Shown here in pieces: positions 9,084 through 17,672 of a stretch of DNA of 64,000 nt. The stretch comes from Methylocella silvestris. GTDB taxonomy: Bacteria > Pseudomonadota > Alphaproteobacteria > Rhizobiales > Beijerinckiaceae. The DNA lies in assembly GCF_002891535.1 (NCBI RefSeq), contig NZ_PDZR01000004.1:1-64000 (forward strand), given 5' to 3'. Positions within the stretch are counted from its first letter, which is position 1; the number at the start of each line of letters is the position of its first letter. The notes beneath the pieces were generated by a model. That model worked only from the letters and a program-made list of their open reading frames with translations. It had not been told where the DNA came from and did not search any database. The translations under genes were made by a program, and so were the position numbers.

Positions 9084-9208
9084 GCAGATGCTCCCTTTCT
9101 TTGGCGAAGCGTTCCGAGGAAAGGACTGGCTCCCGGTCCGGCTGCGCCTATAATCTTGGGGAGACCTTAGCCGAGGCCATAGCCACGCGTAAGATAGCGA
9201 GATCGCCA

Positions 9209-9622
9209 ATGGCCCGCGCACGTATCAAGGCCCTTATCGCAGCCTGCGCCTGCGCTGTGCTGGCGAGCGGCGCTGCCCTGGCGCAGGAGGCGGGCCGCAT
9301 CGCCGACGAAGCGGACAATGGCGGAACGATCCGGCTTCACGCCGGAGAAACAATCACCCTGCGGCTGCCCGAAAATCCCTCGACCGGCTATGGCTGGAGC
9401 CTCGAGCCTTATGACGCCGAATTGCTCGACGTGCGGCAGGGCCCGTATCGGGCGCGGGCGGGCGCGCTCGGCGCTGGAGGCGAAGCAAGCTGGACGATTC
9501 GGGCAAGAGCGGCGGGATCGTCCACGAAAAAGACCACCCTCGGGCTCAAGTTGTGGCTCCAATGGGAGGGCGATCCATCCATCGTCAAGCGCTTTGGCGT
9601 GACGCTGCCGGTGGCGCCCTGA
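9209..9622 (+). CDS. Chagasin-type (I42) protease inhibitor-like protein
   Basis: The 137-residue secreted protein has a signal peptide ending ASGAALA-QEA. The mature part carries the I42 loop signature ENPSTGYGWSL (about 48-58), followed by a central Gly-rich loop and the C-terminal LWLQWEGDPSIVKRFGVTL strand. Chagasin family members block papain-like cysteine peptidases through three loops. Bacterial members are common, with targets mostly unknown. The ATG at 9209 gives a clean signal peptide; an in-frame ATG at 9035 lies inside the divergent hydrolase gene. Confidence 0.8.
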   Translation: MARARIKALIAACACAVLASGAALAQEAGRIADEADNGGTIRLHAGETITLRLPENPSTGYGWSLEPYDAELLDVRQGPYRARAGALGAGGEASWTIRARAAGSSTKKTTLGLKLWLQWEGDPSIVKRFGVTLPVAP

Positions 9623-9808
9623 ACGCCGGAGGAAAGCCGCCGCCGTTTCGTGGCGCATCGGCGAAACAGAATCGGCTGATTTGTTGAGAATCCTCCGCGG
9701 CAAGGTCATTTTCACGACATTTGACGGAGATCACGCCGGGCAGCGCGCCTTTTTTCTGGTCCGCAATTTGCTGCCCGGCTCTGGCGTTCACGGCGAGAGA
9801 CGGAATCG

Positions 9809-10234
9809 ATGGCGTTTATCTCAATCTGCAGCGCCGACGCGGTCGGCGAAGGAAGCATGGGCCTCTTCCAGGCTGGAAAGAAAAGCATTCTGCTGGTCTG
9901 GCCGGCCGGCGGCGAGCTCAAGGCCTATCGCGGGCGCTGCCCCCATGCCGACATGCCGCTGACCGAGTCGAGCTTCGACGGCAGAAAGGTGACCTGCCTG
10001 CACCATAACTGGGGCTTTGAGTGCGACACCGGCAAATGCGTCACCCACGCCGTGCGCAACGCCTTGCATCCCTATCCGCTGCGTATCGAGGGAGAGGAGA
10101 TCTGGGCCCGGTCAGGGAGCCCCGCGCGAAGAGCTGAAGGCGGAAGGCAATGCCTCCGGCACAAAAGCAAACAAAAAGGCCGCCCTCGCGGACGGCCTTT
10201 TTTATGGGCTGAGTCTACCGCTCAATACCGGTAG
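9809..10234 (+). CDS. Rieske 2Fe-2S ferredoxin, T4moC-like
   Basis: Soluble Rieske protein. Cluster ligands are visible as C-P-H (CPHADMPL, about residue 46) and C-x2-H (CLHHNW, about 67), and the N-terminus [12 protein letters not shown] resembles the Rieske ferredoxins of toluene-type diiron monooxygenases, which pass electrons from a reductase to an oxygenase. No oxygenase or reductase is adjacent. The Rieske fold ends near residue 105; the remaining basic, Arg-rich tail is read straight through an intrinsic terminator and overlaps the end of ahcY by 13 nt. A frameshift or decayed stop near 10120 is possible. Confidence 0.75.
   Translation: MAFISICSADAVGEGSMGLFQAGKKSILLVWPAGGELKAYRGRCPHADMPLTESSFDGRKVTCLHHNWGFECDTGKCVTHAVRNALHPYPLRIEGEEIWARSGSPARRAEGGRQCLRHKSKQKGRPRGRPFLWAESTAQYR
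10173..10203. terminator. Bidirectional rho-independent terminator
   Basis: The stem AAAAAGGCCG (10173-10182) pairs exactly with CGGCCTTTTT (10193-10202) around a GC loop, giving a U-run on both strands. It serves the convergent Rieske and ahcY genes, but lies inside the 3' end of the open Rieske frame. Confidence 0.85.
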
Positions 10235-11628
10235 TGATCCGGCTTGAACGGGCCGTGCTCCGGCACGCCGAGATAGATCGACTGGGCCGGGGTCAGCTTC
10301 GAGAGCTTCACGCCGATCTTGTCGAGATGCAGCAGCGCGACTTTTTCGTCGAGGTGCTTTGGCAGCGTGTAGACCTTCTTTTCATAATGGCCCTGCTTGG
10401 TCCACAGCTCGATTTGCGCCAGCGTCTGATTGGTGAAGGAGGCCGACATCACGAATGACGGGTGGCCTGTAGCGTTGCCGAGATTCACGAGCCGGCCTTC
10501 CGACAACAGGATGATGCGCTTGCCGTCCGTGAACTCGATCTCGTCCACCTGCGGCTTCACATTATGCCATTTGAGGTTGCGCAGGCCCGCGACCTGAATT
10601 TCGGAATCGAAATGGCCGATGTTGCAGACGATGGCGCGGTCTTTCATCGCCCGCATGTGGTCGAGCGTGATGACGTCGATATTGCCGGTACAGGTGACGA
10701 AGATGTCGGCGCGGGGCGCCGCGTCTTCCATTGTGGTGACTTCATAGCCTTCCATCGCCGCCTGCAAAGCGCAGATCGGATCAACTTCCGAGACCAGCAC
10801 GCGGGCGCCGGCGTTGCGCAGCGAGGCCGCAGAACCCTTGCCGACGTCGCCGAAGCCCGCCACCATCGCCACCTTGCCAGCCATCATCACATCGGTGCCA
10901 CGGCGGATGCCGTCGACGAGCGATTCACGGCAGCCGTAGAGATTGTCGAATTTCGACTTGGTCACGGAATCATTGACGTTGATCGCCGGCCACAGCAGCT
11001 TGCCGTCCTTCTCCATCAGATAGAGCCGGTGCACGCCAGTGGTGGTCTCTTCGCTGACGCCTTTGATCGCCTGGCCATATTTCGTGTAGATGCCGGGATG
11101 GGAGGCGAGCCGCCGCTTGATCGCGGCGAAGAAGAATTCCTCTTCTTCATTGCCGGGCGTCTCGAGGAAAGCCGTATCGCCCGCTTCGGCGCGCATGCCA
11201 AGATGCACGAGCATGGTGGCGTCGCCGCCGTCGTCAAGGATGAGGTTCGGCGCGCCGCCGTCGTCCCATTCGAAAATCTTGTGGGTATATTCCCAATAGT
11301 CGTAAAGGCTCTCGCCCTTGCGCGCGAAGACCGGAATGCCGGCCGCGGCGATCGCGGCGGCGGCGTGGTCCTGCGTCGAATAGATGTTGCAGGAGGCCCA
11401 GCGGATGTCGGCGCCGAGCGCCTTGAGCGTCTCGATCAGCACCGCCGTCTGGATCGTCATATGCAGCGAGCCGGCGATGCGCGCGCCCTTCAGCGGCTGG
11501 CTCGGCCCATATTCCGCGCGGGTCGCCATGAGCCCGGGCATTTCCGTCTCGGCGATGGCGAGTTCGCGCCGGCCCCAATCGGCGAGCTTGATGTCGGTAA
11601 TGGCGTAATCATTGAAAGAATGGGTCAT
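10222..11628 (-). CDS. ahcY: Adenosylhomocysteinase AhcY
   Basis: Hydrolyses S-adenosylhomocysteine to adenosine and homocysteine, clearing product inhibition after methyl transfer. The 468 residues start [19 protein letters not shown], with [28 protein letters not shown], the NAD-binding [13 protein letters not shown] (about 265-277) and the C-terminal Lys-Pro-x-His-Tyr-Arg-Tyr end typical of the family. The ATG at 11628 has GGAG about 7 nt upstream and matches the family start; the ATG at 11682 is an extension. A 20-bp inverted repeat lies 65-84 nt upstream. Confidence 0.97.
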   Translation of the reverse strand: MTHSFNDYAITDIKLADWGRRELAIAETEMPGLMATRAEYGPSQPLKGARIAGSLHMTIQTAVLIETLKALGADIRWASCNIYSTQDHAAAAIAAAGIPVFARKGESLYDYWEYTHKIFEWDDGGAPNLILDDGGDATMLVHLGMRAEAGDTAFLETPGNEEEEFFFAAIKRRLASHPGIYTKYGQAIKGVSEETTTGVHRLYLMEKDGKLLWPAINVNDSVTKSKFDNLYGCRESLVDGIRRGTDVMMAGKVAMVAGFGDVGKGSAASLRNAGARVLVSEVDPICALQAAMEGYEVTTMEDAAPRADIFVTCTGNIDVITLDHMRAMKDRAIVCNIGHFDSEIQVAGLRNLKWHNVKPQVDEIEFTDGKRIILLSEGRLVNLGNATGHPSFVMSASFTNQTLAQIELWTKQGHYEKKVYTLPKHLDEKVALLHLDKIGVKLSKLTPAQSIYLGVPEHGPFKPDHYRY

Positions 11629-11692
11629 GGCTGGCTCCGGCGCTCTAAATTTCGAAGCTGTATAACAGGCGCGGCCAACCAAGGCAATAAAG

Positions 11693-11712
11693 ATATAAGC
11701 AAGTCTTTATAT
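11693..11712. promoter_or_regulatory. Inverted repeat upstream of ahcY, candidate SAH-responsive operator
   Basis: ATATAA (11693-11698) and TTATAT (11707-11712) form an imperfect 20-bp palindrome (7 of 10 pairs) between the glycosyltransferase stop at 11718 and ahcY. SahR, an ArsR-family repressor of SAM-cycle genes in proteobacteria, binds AT-rich palindromes of similar appearance. That link is inference from the neighbour, not from a scored motif. Confidence 0.4.
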
Positions 11713-11717
11713 GGTTT

Positions 11718-13043
11718 TTAAAGCCCAAGCATCGGCCCGGCGATCCGCGCCAGCGCCGAACGATAGGCGTCAAAACCAAAATGCGCCTCATAGGCGCGTC
11801 GCGTGTCCGAGGAGCTGCGGTCGGCGGGTTGCGCGTGACATGATGCATGCGCCCGGGCCAGCGCCGCGGCGAAGGCCGCCGGCTCCGTCGCCAGCGCCAC
11901 ATTGCGCAATTGCGCCGGATCGATCTGCATGCCGCGAAAGGCGTGCGGCGTCGCGATCAGCGGCGCGCCGGAGGACAGCGCCTCGATTGTCTTGATCGAA
12001 ATGCCATGCCCCTCGGTCGTCGGCAGGAGGATGGCGGCGGCGGCGGCGTAGGCCGCGTCAAGATCCTCGATCCGCCCGGAAAACAGCGCGGCATGGCGCC
12101 TGAACAGAGCCGGCGCGCGGGTGCGGAATTCGCGATCGATATTGCCGATGATTTTCACCGCGACATTCGGCGCGAGCGGCAGAACCTGTTCGAGAAACCA
12201 GACAACGCCAAGAAAATTCGCATAATTGGCGCTGGCGACGATGATGAAATCAGGGCCGCCGGCTCCGATCCCGACGGGCGGCGTCGCCGGATAGACGAGT
12301 TCATGCCGGCTCGACGGCAACAGCATCTTGAAACTCGCCGCCTCCTCATTGTTGAGATGCAGCAGCACGTCGGCTTTGCCGAGCTCGGCGAGCTCGATCC
12401 CGAGCATGGCGTCGAATTTTGCCCGCGGCGGGACGGTCCAGCCGGATTCATTGCGCAGGGCATATTGCCGCGCCTGGAGATCATGGGTGTCGAGCGCGAC
12501 CGGTGCGCCATGGCGCTGTTTCATCGCCATGGCCACGGGCATGCAGAAAAAATGATTGCAATGGATGAAATCGATCTTTGTCTCGGCCGGGAGAGCGGCG
12601 GGGATCGGCGCGAGCCTTGCGCTTTCGACCAGAATGGCGGCGAAATTGCCGTGCAGCCAGAGCCGAGCCGCATTGAGAAAAGCCGGACGCGGCACGCGCG
12701 CCAGCGGCATGCCCGAATAGAATCGAGTGTCCGCCTCAAGATCCTGCGTCGCCGCGGCATAGGCTTTATGCGCGCGTGAGCCTTCCACTGCGCCCGGTGA
12801 ATCGGCGATGGCGAGGCTGAGGACACGCGCGCCAAGGCTGCGATAGGCTCGCGCTTGCGATACAAACACCTGATGGCTGCCGCAGGAATGCCAGGCCGGA
12901 TGGATGAGCAGCACGGTCTTGCCGGCAAGTTCGGCAGTGATCGCCAGGCGCCGATCCTCTTGCGCAAGCGCCGCCTCCGCGTCCTGCGGCGGCGGGGAAG
13001 CCGCCGCGCGACCGAGGTTGGAATTTGTCGTGATGCCCGTCAT
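11718..13043 (-). CDS. Glycosyltransferase, GT4-like (GT-B fold)
   Basis: The 441-residue cytoplasmic protein has an N-terminal half with LLIHPAWHSCGSHQVF at the beginning of the first Rossmann domain, a DTHDLQARQYAL segment, and a C-terminal half with FIIVASANYANFLGVVWFLEQVLP, VKIIGNIDREF and the acceptor/donor motif EGHGISIKTIEALSSGAPLIAT, which corresponds to the E-x7-E region of GT4 enzymes. The sugar and acceptor are unknown. It is divergent from the sulfotransferase and begins the surface-glycan stretch. Confidence 0.7.
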   Translation of the reverse strand: MTGITTNSNLGRAAASPPPQDAEAALAQEDRRLAITAELAGKTVLLIHPAWHSCGSHQVFVSQARAYRSLGARVLSLAIADSPGAVEGSRAHKAYAAATQDLEADTRFYSGMPLARVPRPAFLNAARLWLHGNFAAILVESARLAPIPAALPAETKIDFIHCNHFFCMPVAMAMKQRHGAPVALDTHDLQARQYALRNESGWTVPPRAKFDAMLGIELAELGKADVLLHLNNEEAASFKMLLPSSRHELVYPATPPVGIGAGGPDFIIVASANYANFLGVVWFLEQVLPLAPNVAVKIIGNIDREFRTRAPALFRRHAALFSGRIEDLDAAYAAAAAILLPTTEGHGISIKTIEALSSGAPLIATPHAFRGMQIDPAQLRNVALATEPAAFAAALARAHASCHAQPADRSSSDTRRAYEAHFGFDAYRSALARIAGPMLGL

Positions 13044-13453
13044 CGCCCGCTCATGAAATCACGTTTGCGTGAGGGCCGAATCGCTTCAAGCCCAAGAAAC
13101 TCATTGATCCATCGGGGCGCCGGATGCGGCCGTAAGCCGGCCTCTGCGCCACGACATCAGGCTCTAGGGCATTTTCGGCGAACGGGGCAAATCTCAGACA
13201 GATCCGCACGCAAGTTAAATAGCAGCTTGTTCAAAAACACGCCGCCAAGGATGGCTTAGGGCAGCGCGACGCGCGAAGGCGAAGATTTAAAACGTTCCAA
13301 ATCGGGGGCCTTGATCGGGAAATAATTATTCTATTTTAGCGAAACGCGAAAATCAGTTCTGTCCAAACAAAGCATGATTTGTAATATTCCGTGAAGAAAA
13401 ACCCAAAACCGCGCCAGCGGCCCGGCGCGGGCAACTTGAGGAAAAGGGCTGAT
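13044..13453. promoter_or_regulatory. Divergent intergenic region between glycosyltransferase and sulfotransferase
   Basis: About 410 bases with no convincing gene. The first part is GC-rich; 13300-13395 is distinctly AT-rich (for example AATAATTATTCTATTTTAG at 13322-13340) and probably holds the sulfotransferase promoter. No clear -35/-10 pair could be fixed. Confidence 0.4.
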
Positions 13454-14290
13454 ATGTCGGCTTTCGAAAGGATCGGCGCTTTCTTGCAAAGGACAGGAGC
13501 CTTGCAAGGCTCGTCAAAAAAAAAATTCGTCCCTGAAGGCTTTACGCCGATCGGCGAATATTTGCCGGAAGATATTTTCGTCGTGGGATTTCCCAAGTCC
13601 GGCAACACCTGGTTTCAAAACCTCGTCGCCGGCGCGGTGTTCGGCGTGGACATCAATCTCAGTCCGCCGGGACTGGCGCATGATCTCGCGCCCGACGTAA
13701 ACCATGGCAGATTCTACAAGCGCTATGCGACGCCGATGTTTTTCAAGTCGCATGATTTGCCTTTGCCTAATTTTCGGCGGGTCGTTTATCTGTTGCGCGA
13801 CGGCCGTGACGCCATGGTGTCCTATCGCCACTATCGCGAGGTGATGGACCGCCGGGCGATCGATCTTCTGGAGTTTGTCAACCGGGCGACGCCGCTTTAT
13901 CCCTGCCATTGGAGCGAACATGTCGAGGCCTGGGCGAAAAACCCCTATGGCGCGGACATGATCGTAATCAAATATGAAGATCTGCTGCGCGATACCGTGG
14001 CCGAGCTGCGGCGCTTTTGCGCATTCGCAGGCGTCTCCCGCGACGACGAGCATCTTCGGAGGGTGGCGGAAGCGAGCTCCTTCGACAAATTGCGCGAAAA
14101 AGAGACAAAACAGGGATTCGGCCGCGACGATCACGCTTTTGACCGCCCGTTTTTTTTCCGTCGCGGCGAAGCCGGCAGCTACAAGGATGAGATGTCGCCC
14201 GAGGCGTTGCGAATCTTCATGGATCAGGCGCGATCCACGCTCGAACGATACGGCTATCTCGACGAGGCGGATCAGGCTGCATCGCGATGA
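13454..14290 (+). CDS. P-loop sulfotransferase domain protein
   Basis: The 278-residue cytosolic-type sulfotransferase transfers sulfate from PAPS to a hydroxyl or amine acceptor. The 5'-phosphosulfate loop is GFPKSGNTWFQNL (about residue 44), the 3'-phosphate motif YLLRDGRDAMVSYRHY (about 112), and a C-terminal GRDDHAFDRPFFFRRGEAGSYKDEMS segment matches the PAPS-binding RKGxxGxWK-like region. The ATG at 13454 has AAAAGGG about 6 nt upstream; an in-frame GTG at 13391 would add 21 basic residues. The context (glycosyltransferases, ABC exporter) suggests a sulfated surface glycan or glycolipid. The acceptor is unknown. Confidence 0.82.
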   Translation: MSAFERIGAFLQRTGALQGSSKKKFVPEGFTPIGEYLPEDIFVVGFPKSGNTWFQNLVAGAVFGVDINLSPPGLAHDLAPDVNHGRFYKRYATPMFFKSHDLPLPNFRRVVYLLRDGRDAMVSYRHYREVMDRRAIDLLEFVNRATPLYPCHWSEHVEAWAKNPYGADMIVIKYEDLLRDTVAELRRFCAFAGVSRDDEHLRRVAEASSFDKLREKETKQGFGRDDHAFDRPFFFRRGEAGSYKDEMSPEALRIFMDQARSTLERYGYLDEADQAASR

Positions 14291-14408
14291 ACCGGAGCCC
14301 CGCGCTCTGGCGCGATCGGCGTCGATGAAGCCTCACCGGCGCCGATTTTACTTGCATGCGGCGTTGCGCTATGGGCGATGCTTAATCAACATGGCCTGAC
14401 TCATTCTG

Positions 14409-15326
14409 ATGCGCGAACCTATGTTAGACGATCAAACCGGCCAGCAGCCGGCTGTCGCCGCCCCCGTTGTGCGGCCCGCCGAGGCCGCGGCGGGCAAGAC
14501 GGGCGCAAGGGGCGTCGCCATCGTCGCCAATGACCGGATTTCCGACTGGCTGCTGCCCTTTCTCGAAAGCTATGCGGCGACAAATGCGAAAACGCCGCTC
14601 TATCTCATTCCTTATGACGATAATTTGACCTTGACCCGCCGGGCGGCCGACATCTACGGCGTCCACCTCGTCACCGAGGATTCGCGCGAGCTCGACGCCC
14701 TGGCCAGCCGGCTCTATCCCCTGTTTCCGGGACATCGGCGCCGCTTGCGGAAATTTCTGTCTCTCGCCCTGCCGCTTGACGAGGTGCTCTATATCGACGT
14801 CGACACAATCCTCTTCCGCGACGTCAGCGAGGCGTTCGGCAAGCTGGAGCCGGGCAAGACCGATTTCATCATGGCGTCGACCAGCGATGAATATGTCTAC
14901 AACAAGAAACGCGCGAAATATGATTTTCTGCGCGACGTCAGGCTGTTCAACGACGGCTTTTTCATCACCTCGAACAAGATCCTGTCGCTGCAGCATTTTT
15001 ATGAAGTGATCGAGCGCGACGAGGCGATTTTTCATGACGTGCGCAAGCATGGCATGCTGTTCGCTCAGCCTCTGAGCAATTTCATCACGCATCGGCGCGG
15101 GCTCAAGATCGCCTCGCTGACGGAACGCGTTCCGGGCGCCTCCGACGAAAGCTTCTACAAGGCGCAGGACGTCACCTTCGACGTCGAGGGTCTGCCGCTC
15201 GACGGAGCGAAAGACCGGATTTTCTTCGCCCATTGGGCCGGCGCCACGTCGCTGCCAAGCCGCCGCGTTTTCGACAAGGCATGGCTCGATTATTCAAAGA
15301 GAGCGCACGCGCGCCTCAAACTCTGA
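14409..15326 (+). CDS. Glycosyltransferase-like protein with DxD motif (GT-A type)
   Basis: The 305-residue protein has a Rossmann-like start (GVAIVANDRISDWLLPFLESY, about 35) and the metal/nucleotide-sugar motif LYIDVDTILFRD (about 127-138), followed by FNDGFFITSNK and a C-terminal FFAHWAGA element that resembles the catalytic His-x-x-Gly of GT8-like enzymes. No exact family is assigned. It follows the sulfotransferase by 118 nt and precedes the permease gene by 12 nt, so the latter two are probably cotranscribed. Confidence 0.65.
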   Translation: MREPMLDDQTGQQPAVAAPVVRPAEAAAGKTGARGVAIVANDRISDWLLPFLESYAATNAKTPLYLIPYDDNLTLTRRAADIYGVHLVTEDSRELDALASRLYPLFPGHRRRLRKFLSLALPLDEVLYIDVDTILFRDVSEAFGKLEPGKTDFIMASTSDEYVYNKKRAKYDFLRDVRLFNDGFFITSNKILSLQHFYEVIERDEAIFHDVRKHGMLFAQPLSNFITHRRGLKIASLTERVPGASDESFYKAQDVTFDVEGLPLDGAKDRIFFAHWAGATSLPSRRVFDKAWLDYSKRAHARLKL

Positions 15327-15337
15327 GGAGCTGCGAT

Positions 15338-16477
15338 ATGCCGCGGCTGCTGACCCTCTATCTTGCGAAACGGATTGCCGTCGCCGCGCTACTGATAGAG
15401 GCGATGCTGTGCATTCCGCTGGTGATGACGTCCTTGTTCCAGACGCTGCCGGCGGCGGCCATCCGCGGCGGCCTGCTCTTGCCCGCCCTGCTCGGCACCT
15501 TGCCGACCGTGCTTTATCTTGCCCTGCCGCTGTCGGTCGGGGTCGCCGTTGCGCTCGAATTCAGCCGCATGTCGTCGGACGGCATGATCGCGGTCCTCTA
15601 CTCGATCCGGCTTTCGGTCTGGTCCCTCTGCGCGCCGGTGCTAATCGTCGCTGTGGCGGCCGTCAGCCTCGGCTACGCTCTTTCGTCCTACATCGCCCCC
15701 TCTTATGTCGGTCAGATGCATGACGTCATCCATGTCATCCGCAATTCGCTCAATCACCGTATGCTCGAGCCGGCGCATTTCTACACTTTCGACAAGGGCG
15801 CGCGGACCATGTTCTTCCAGCGCTGGCGCTCCTCCGACGTCGCCTCCGGCATGTTCATCTACCAATATTCCGCTGAAAAGAACGAGGAGCAGATCATCAA
15901 TGCGGAGGAGGCCGAATTCCGCCGCAACGAGCAGGGCGTGGTGATCGTCCTCAATCATGGCTCGATCCAGACGCTGCCGTCCGGGGCGCAGGCGATGCGC
16001 AACGCCAATTTCGAGCAATATGCGCTGCCGATCGACATGCAGGGCGCGGGAGCCCTGCCGAAACGAGACTGGCGCGGCGTTTTCGAACTGCCGCTTGGCG
16101 ATTTCTTCGCCGCCCTGCCGCCCGAGCGATGGGATCCGCGCGGCTATGCGGAATGGATGAGCGAAGCAGCAAAGCGCTGCTTCATTCCGATTCTGGCGCT
16201 GACCCATGCGCTGCTCGCGGTGGGGCTCGTCTTGACCGTCGCGGCGGCGACGGGACGCGGCTCGGCGGCGACGACCTCGACCATTCTCGCCATTCCGCTG
16301 ATCCACGTCGGCATCCTGGTCGGCTCGGAGTCGATCGTGCGTGAAAACCCGCATCTGATCTGGCTGATCGGCCTCGCCATCGCCGCCGAGCTTGGCCTTG
16401 CTCTCTTCCTGATCGCGCGGCGCAACGCCAAATTCGGCGCGGTCGAACCGCCAGAGCTTTTGCCGGCGCCCGCGTGA
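15338..16477 (+). CDS. LptF/LptG family permease (YjgP/YjgQ)
   Basis: The 379-residue inner-membrane protein has the LptF/G layout: two or three N-terminal membrane helices (about 10-125, starting LLTLYLAKRIAVAAL), a periplasmic jellyroll region (about 135-285) and three C-terminal helices (about 290-365). LptF and LptG normally form a pair with LptB2 to extract LPS; here a single gene stands alone among glycan genes. The ATG at 15338 has GAGGAG 7 nt upstream; the longer frame from 15233 overlaps the preceding gene. Its stop overlaps the start of the ModE-like gene (GTGA). Confidence 0.8.
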   Translation: MPRLLTLYLAKRIAVAALLIEAMLCIPLVMTSLFQTLPAAAIRGGLLLPALLGTLPTVLYLALPLSVGVAVALEFSRMSSDGMIAVLYSIRLSVWSLCAPVLIVAVAAVSLGYALSSYIAPSYVGQMHDVIHVIRNSLNHRMLEPAHFYTFDKGARTMFFQRWRSSDVASGMFIYQYSAEKNEEQIINAEEAEFRRNEQGVVIVLNHGSIQTLPSGAQAMRNANFEQYALPIDMQGAGALPKRDWRGVFELPLGDFFAALPPERWDPRGYAEWMSEAAKRCFIPILALTHALLAVGLVLTVAAATGRGSAATTSTILAIPLIHVGILVGSESIVRENPHLIWLIGLAIAAELGLALFLIARRNAKFGAVEPPELLPAPA

Positions 16478-16869
16478 CCGGCGGCAAGCGCGCCGCCGTC
16501 GTCAAGATCGAACTGCACTGGCCGAACGGCGGTTCGCTCGGGCCGGCGGACGTTGAACTGATCGACATGATTCGCGCCAAGCGATCCATCATCGGGGCGA
16601 GTCGCGCCGTCGGGCTCTCCTATAGAACATGCTGGCTAAGCGTCGATCGCCTGAACCGCTGCTTCGACCGACCGATCGTCGAGACCTTCCCGGGCCGGCG
16701 CGACTGGGGCGCGGCGATCACCGAATTCGGCGAAGCTCTGATCGCGCTCTATCATTCGATCGCCGCCGAGGCCGCAGCCTCTGCGCGCCATTCGCTGGCC
16801 CCTTTTGCAGCGGCGGCGGATTTGAATTTTGATCCGAAAGCGAAAGCCCCCCGAAAGGCGCGGGGCTGA
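16474..16869 (+). CDS. ModE N-terminal-like winged-helix regulator
   Basis: The 131-residue protein carries a LysR-like winged helix of the ModE type (D-V-E-L-I-D-M-I-R-A-K-R-S-I-I-G-A-A-like start, then ASRAVGLSYRTCWLSVDRLN, about 42-61) and a short helix ending in a basic tail. The C-terminal Mo-binding (MOP) domains of full ModE are missing. Short ModE-HTH proteins are common in alphaproteobacteria. The GTG start overlaps the permease stop, implying translational coupling to a membrane gene rather than to molybdate uptake. Mo-cofactor genes lie about 37 kb away in this window. Confidence 0.75.
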   Translation: MTGGKRAAVVKIELHWPNGGSLGPADVELIDMIRAKRSIIGASRAVGLSYRTCWLSVDRLNRCFDRPIVETFPGRRDWGAAITEFGEALIALYHSIAAEAAASARHSLAPFAAAADLNFDPKAKAPRKARG

Positions 16870-16907
16870 CCTTGCCGGAATAAACGCTCCGCCTCGAGAC
16901 CGAGCCG

Positions 16908-17672
16908 TCAGGCCGAAGCCACCTTGACGGCGCGCGGCCGACCGTCGATCTCGTGGAGATAGTCGTCGATGATATCCTCCGGAGCGCCAAGGTCGCGCAC
17001 GGCGCCGTCATCGATCCAGATCACGCGATCGCAGAGATGCGACAGCATCTTCATGTCATGCGAGACGACGAGGATCGTCCCCTTTTTGGCGAAATCCTGA
17101 ATAAAGGCGTCGCATTTGGCCTGGAAGGCGCCGTCGCCCACCGAAAGCGCCTCATCGACGATCAGAATATCGGCGTCTGCATAGGCGCAGACGGCAAAGG
17201 CGAGCCGGGCCGCCATGCCGGTCGAATACATTTTCAGCGGCTGATAGAAGAAATCGCCAATATCTGCAAAGGCCGCGACATCGCTCAGCCGCGCCTCGAT
17301 CACGGAGCGCTTGACGCCAAGGATCGCGCCGCCGATCAAGGCGTTCTCACGGCCGGTGAGTTCAAGGTCGAAACCCGAGCCAAGCGCGAGGATCGGCGCG
17401 ACGCGGCCGGAAACGGTGACGCTGCCGATGGTCGGCCTGGTAATGCCGCAGATGATCTGCAGCAGCGTCGTTTTGCCTGCGCCATTGCGGCCGATGATGC
17501 CCACCCGCTCGCCCTGATGGACCTTGAAGCTGACGTCCTTCAACACCCAATGCTGGCGGTAAAACTGCTTCCAGCGGCCAAAAAGGGCCTGCTTCAGCTG
17601 GTCGTTGCGATGGATATACAGCTGATACGCTTTGCCGACATGGCTGCAGCTGATGACGAGTTCAGATGACAT
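16908..17672 (-). CDS. Polysaccharide ABC exporter ATP-binding protein (KpsT/Wzt type)
   Basis: The 254-residue ATPase energises export of a capsule or O-antigen-like glycan. It has Walker A GRNGAGKTTLLQ (about 61), a KpsT/Wzt-type signature MYSTGMAARLAFAV, Walker B ILIVDEALSVGD and switch VVSHDM. It is too short to hold the C-terminal carbohydrate-binding domain of full Wzt. The ATG at 17672 overlaps the end of the permease gene by 11 nt and aligns with the family start; the longer frame is an overlap artefact. Confidence 0.88.
   Translation of the reverse strand: MSSELVISCSHVGKAYQLYIHRNDQLKQALFGRWKQFYRQHWVLKDVSFKVHQGERVGIIGRNGAGKTTLLQIICGITRPTIGSVTVSGRVAPILALGSGFDLELTGRENALIGGAILGVKRSVIEARLSDVAAFADIGDFFYQPLKMYSTGMAARLAFAVCAYADADILIVDEALSVGDGAFQAKCDAFIQDFAKKGTILVVSHDMKMLSHLCDRVIWIDDGAVRDLGAPEDIIDDYLHEIDGRPRAVKVASA

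Noticed and set aside
11629-11717. SAM or SAH riboswitch before ahcY
   Set aside because: No conserved core of either riboswitch class is recognisable in the short leader; only a DNA-type inverted repeat is present.
10462-11721. 419-aa plus-strand ORF
   Set aside because: Antisense shadow of ahcY caused by high third-position GC.
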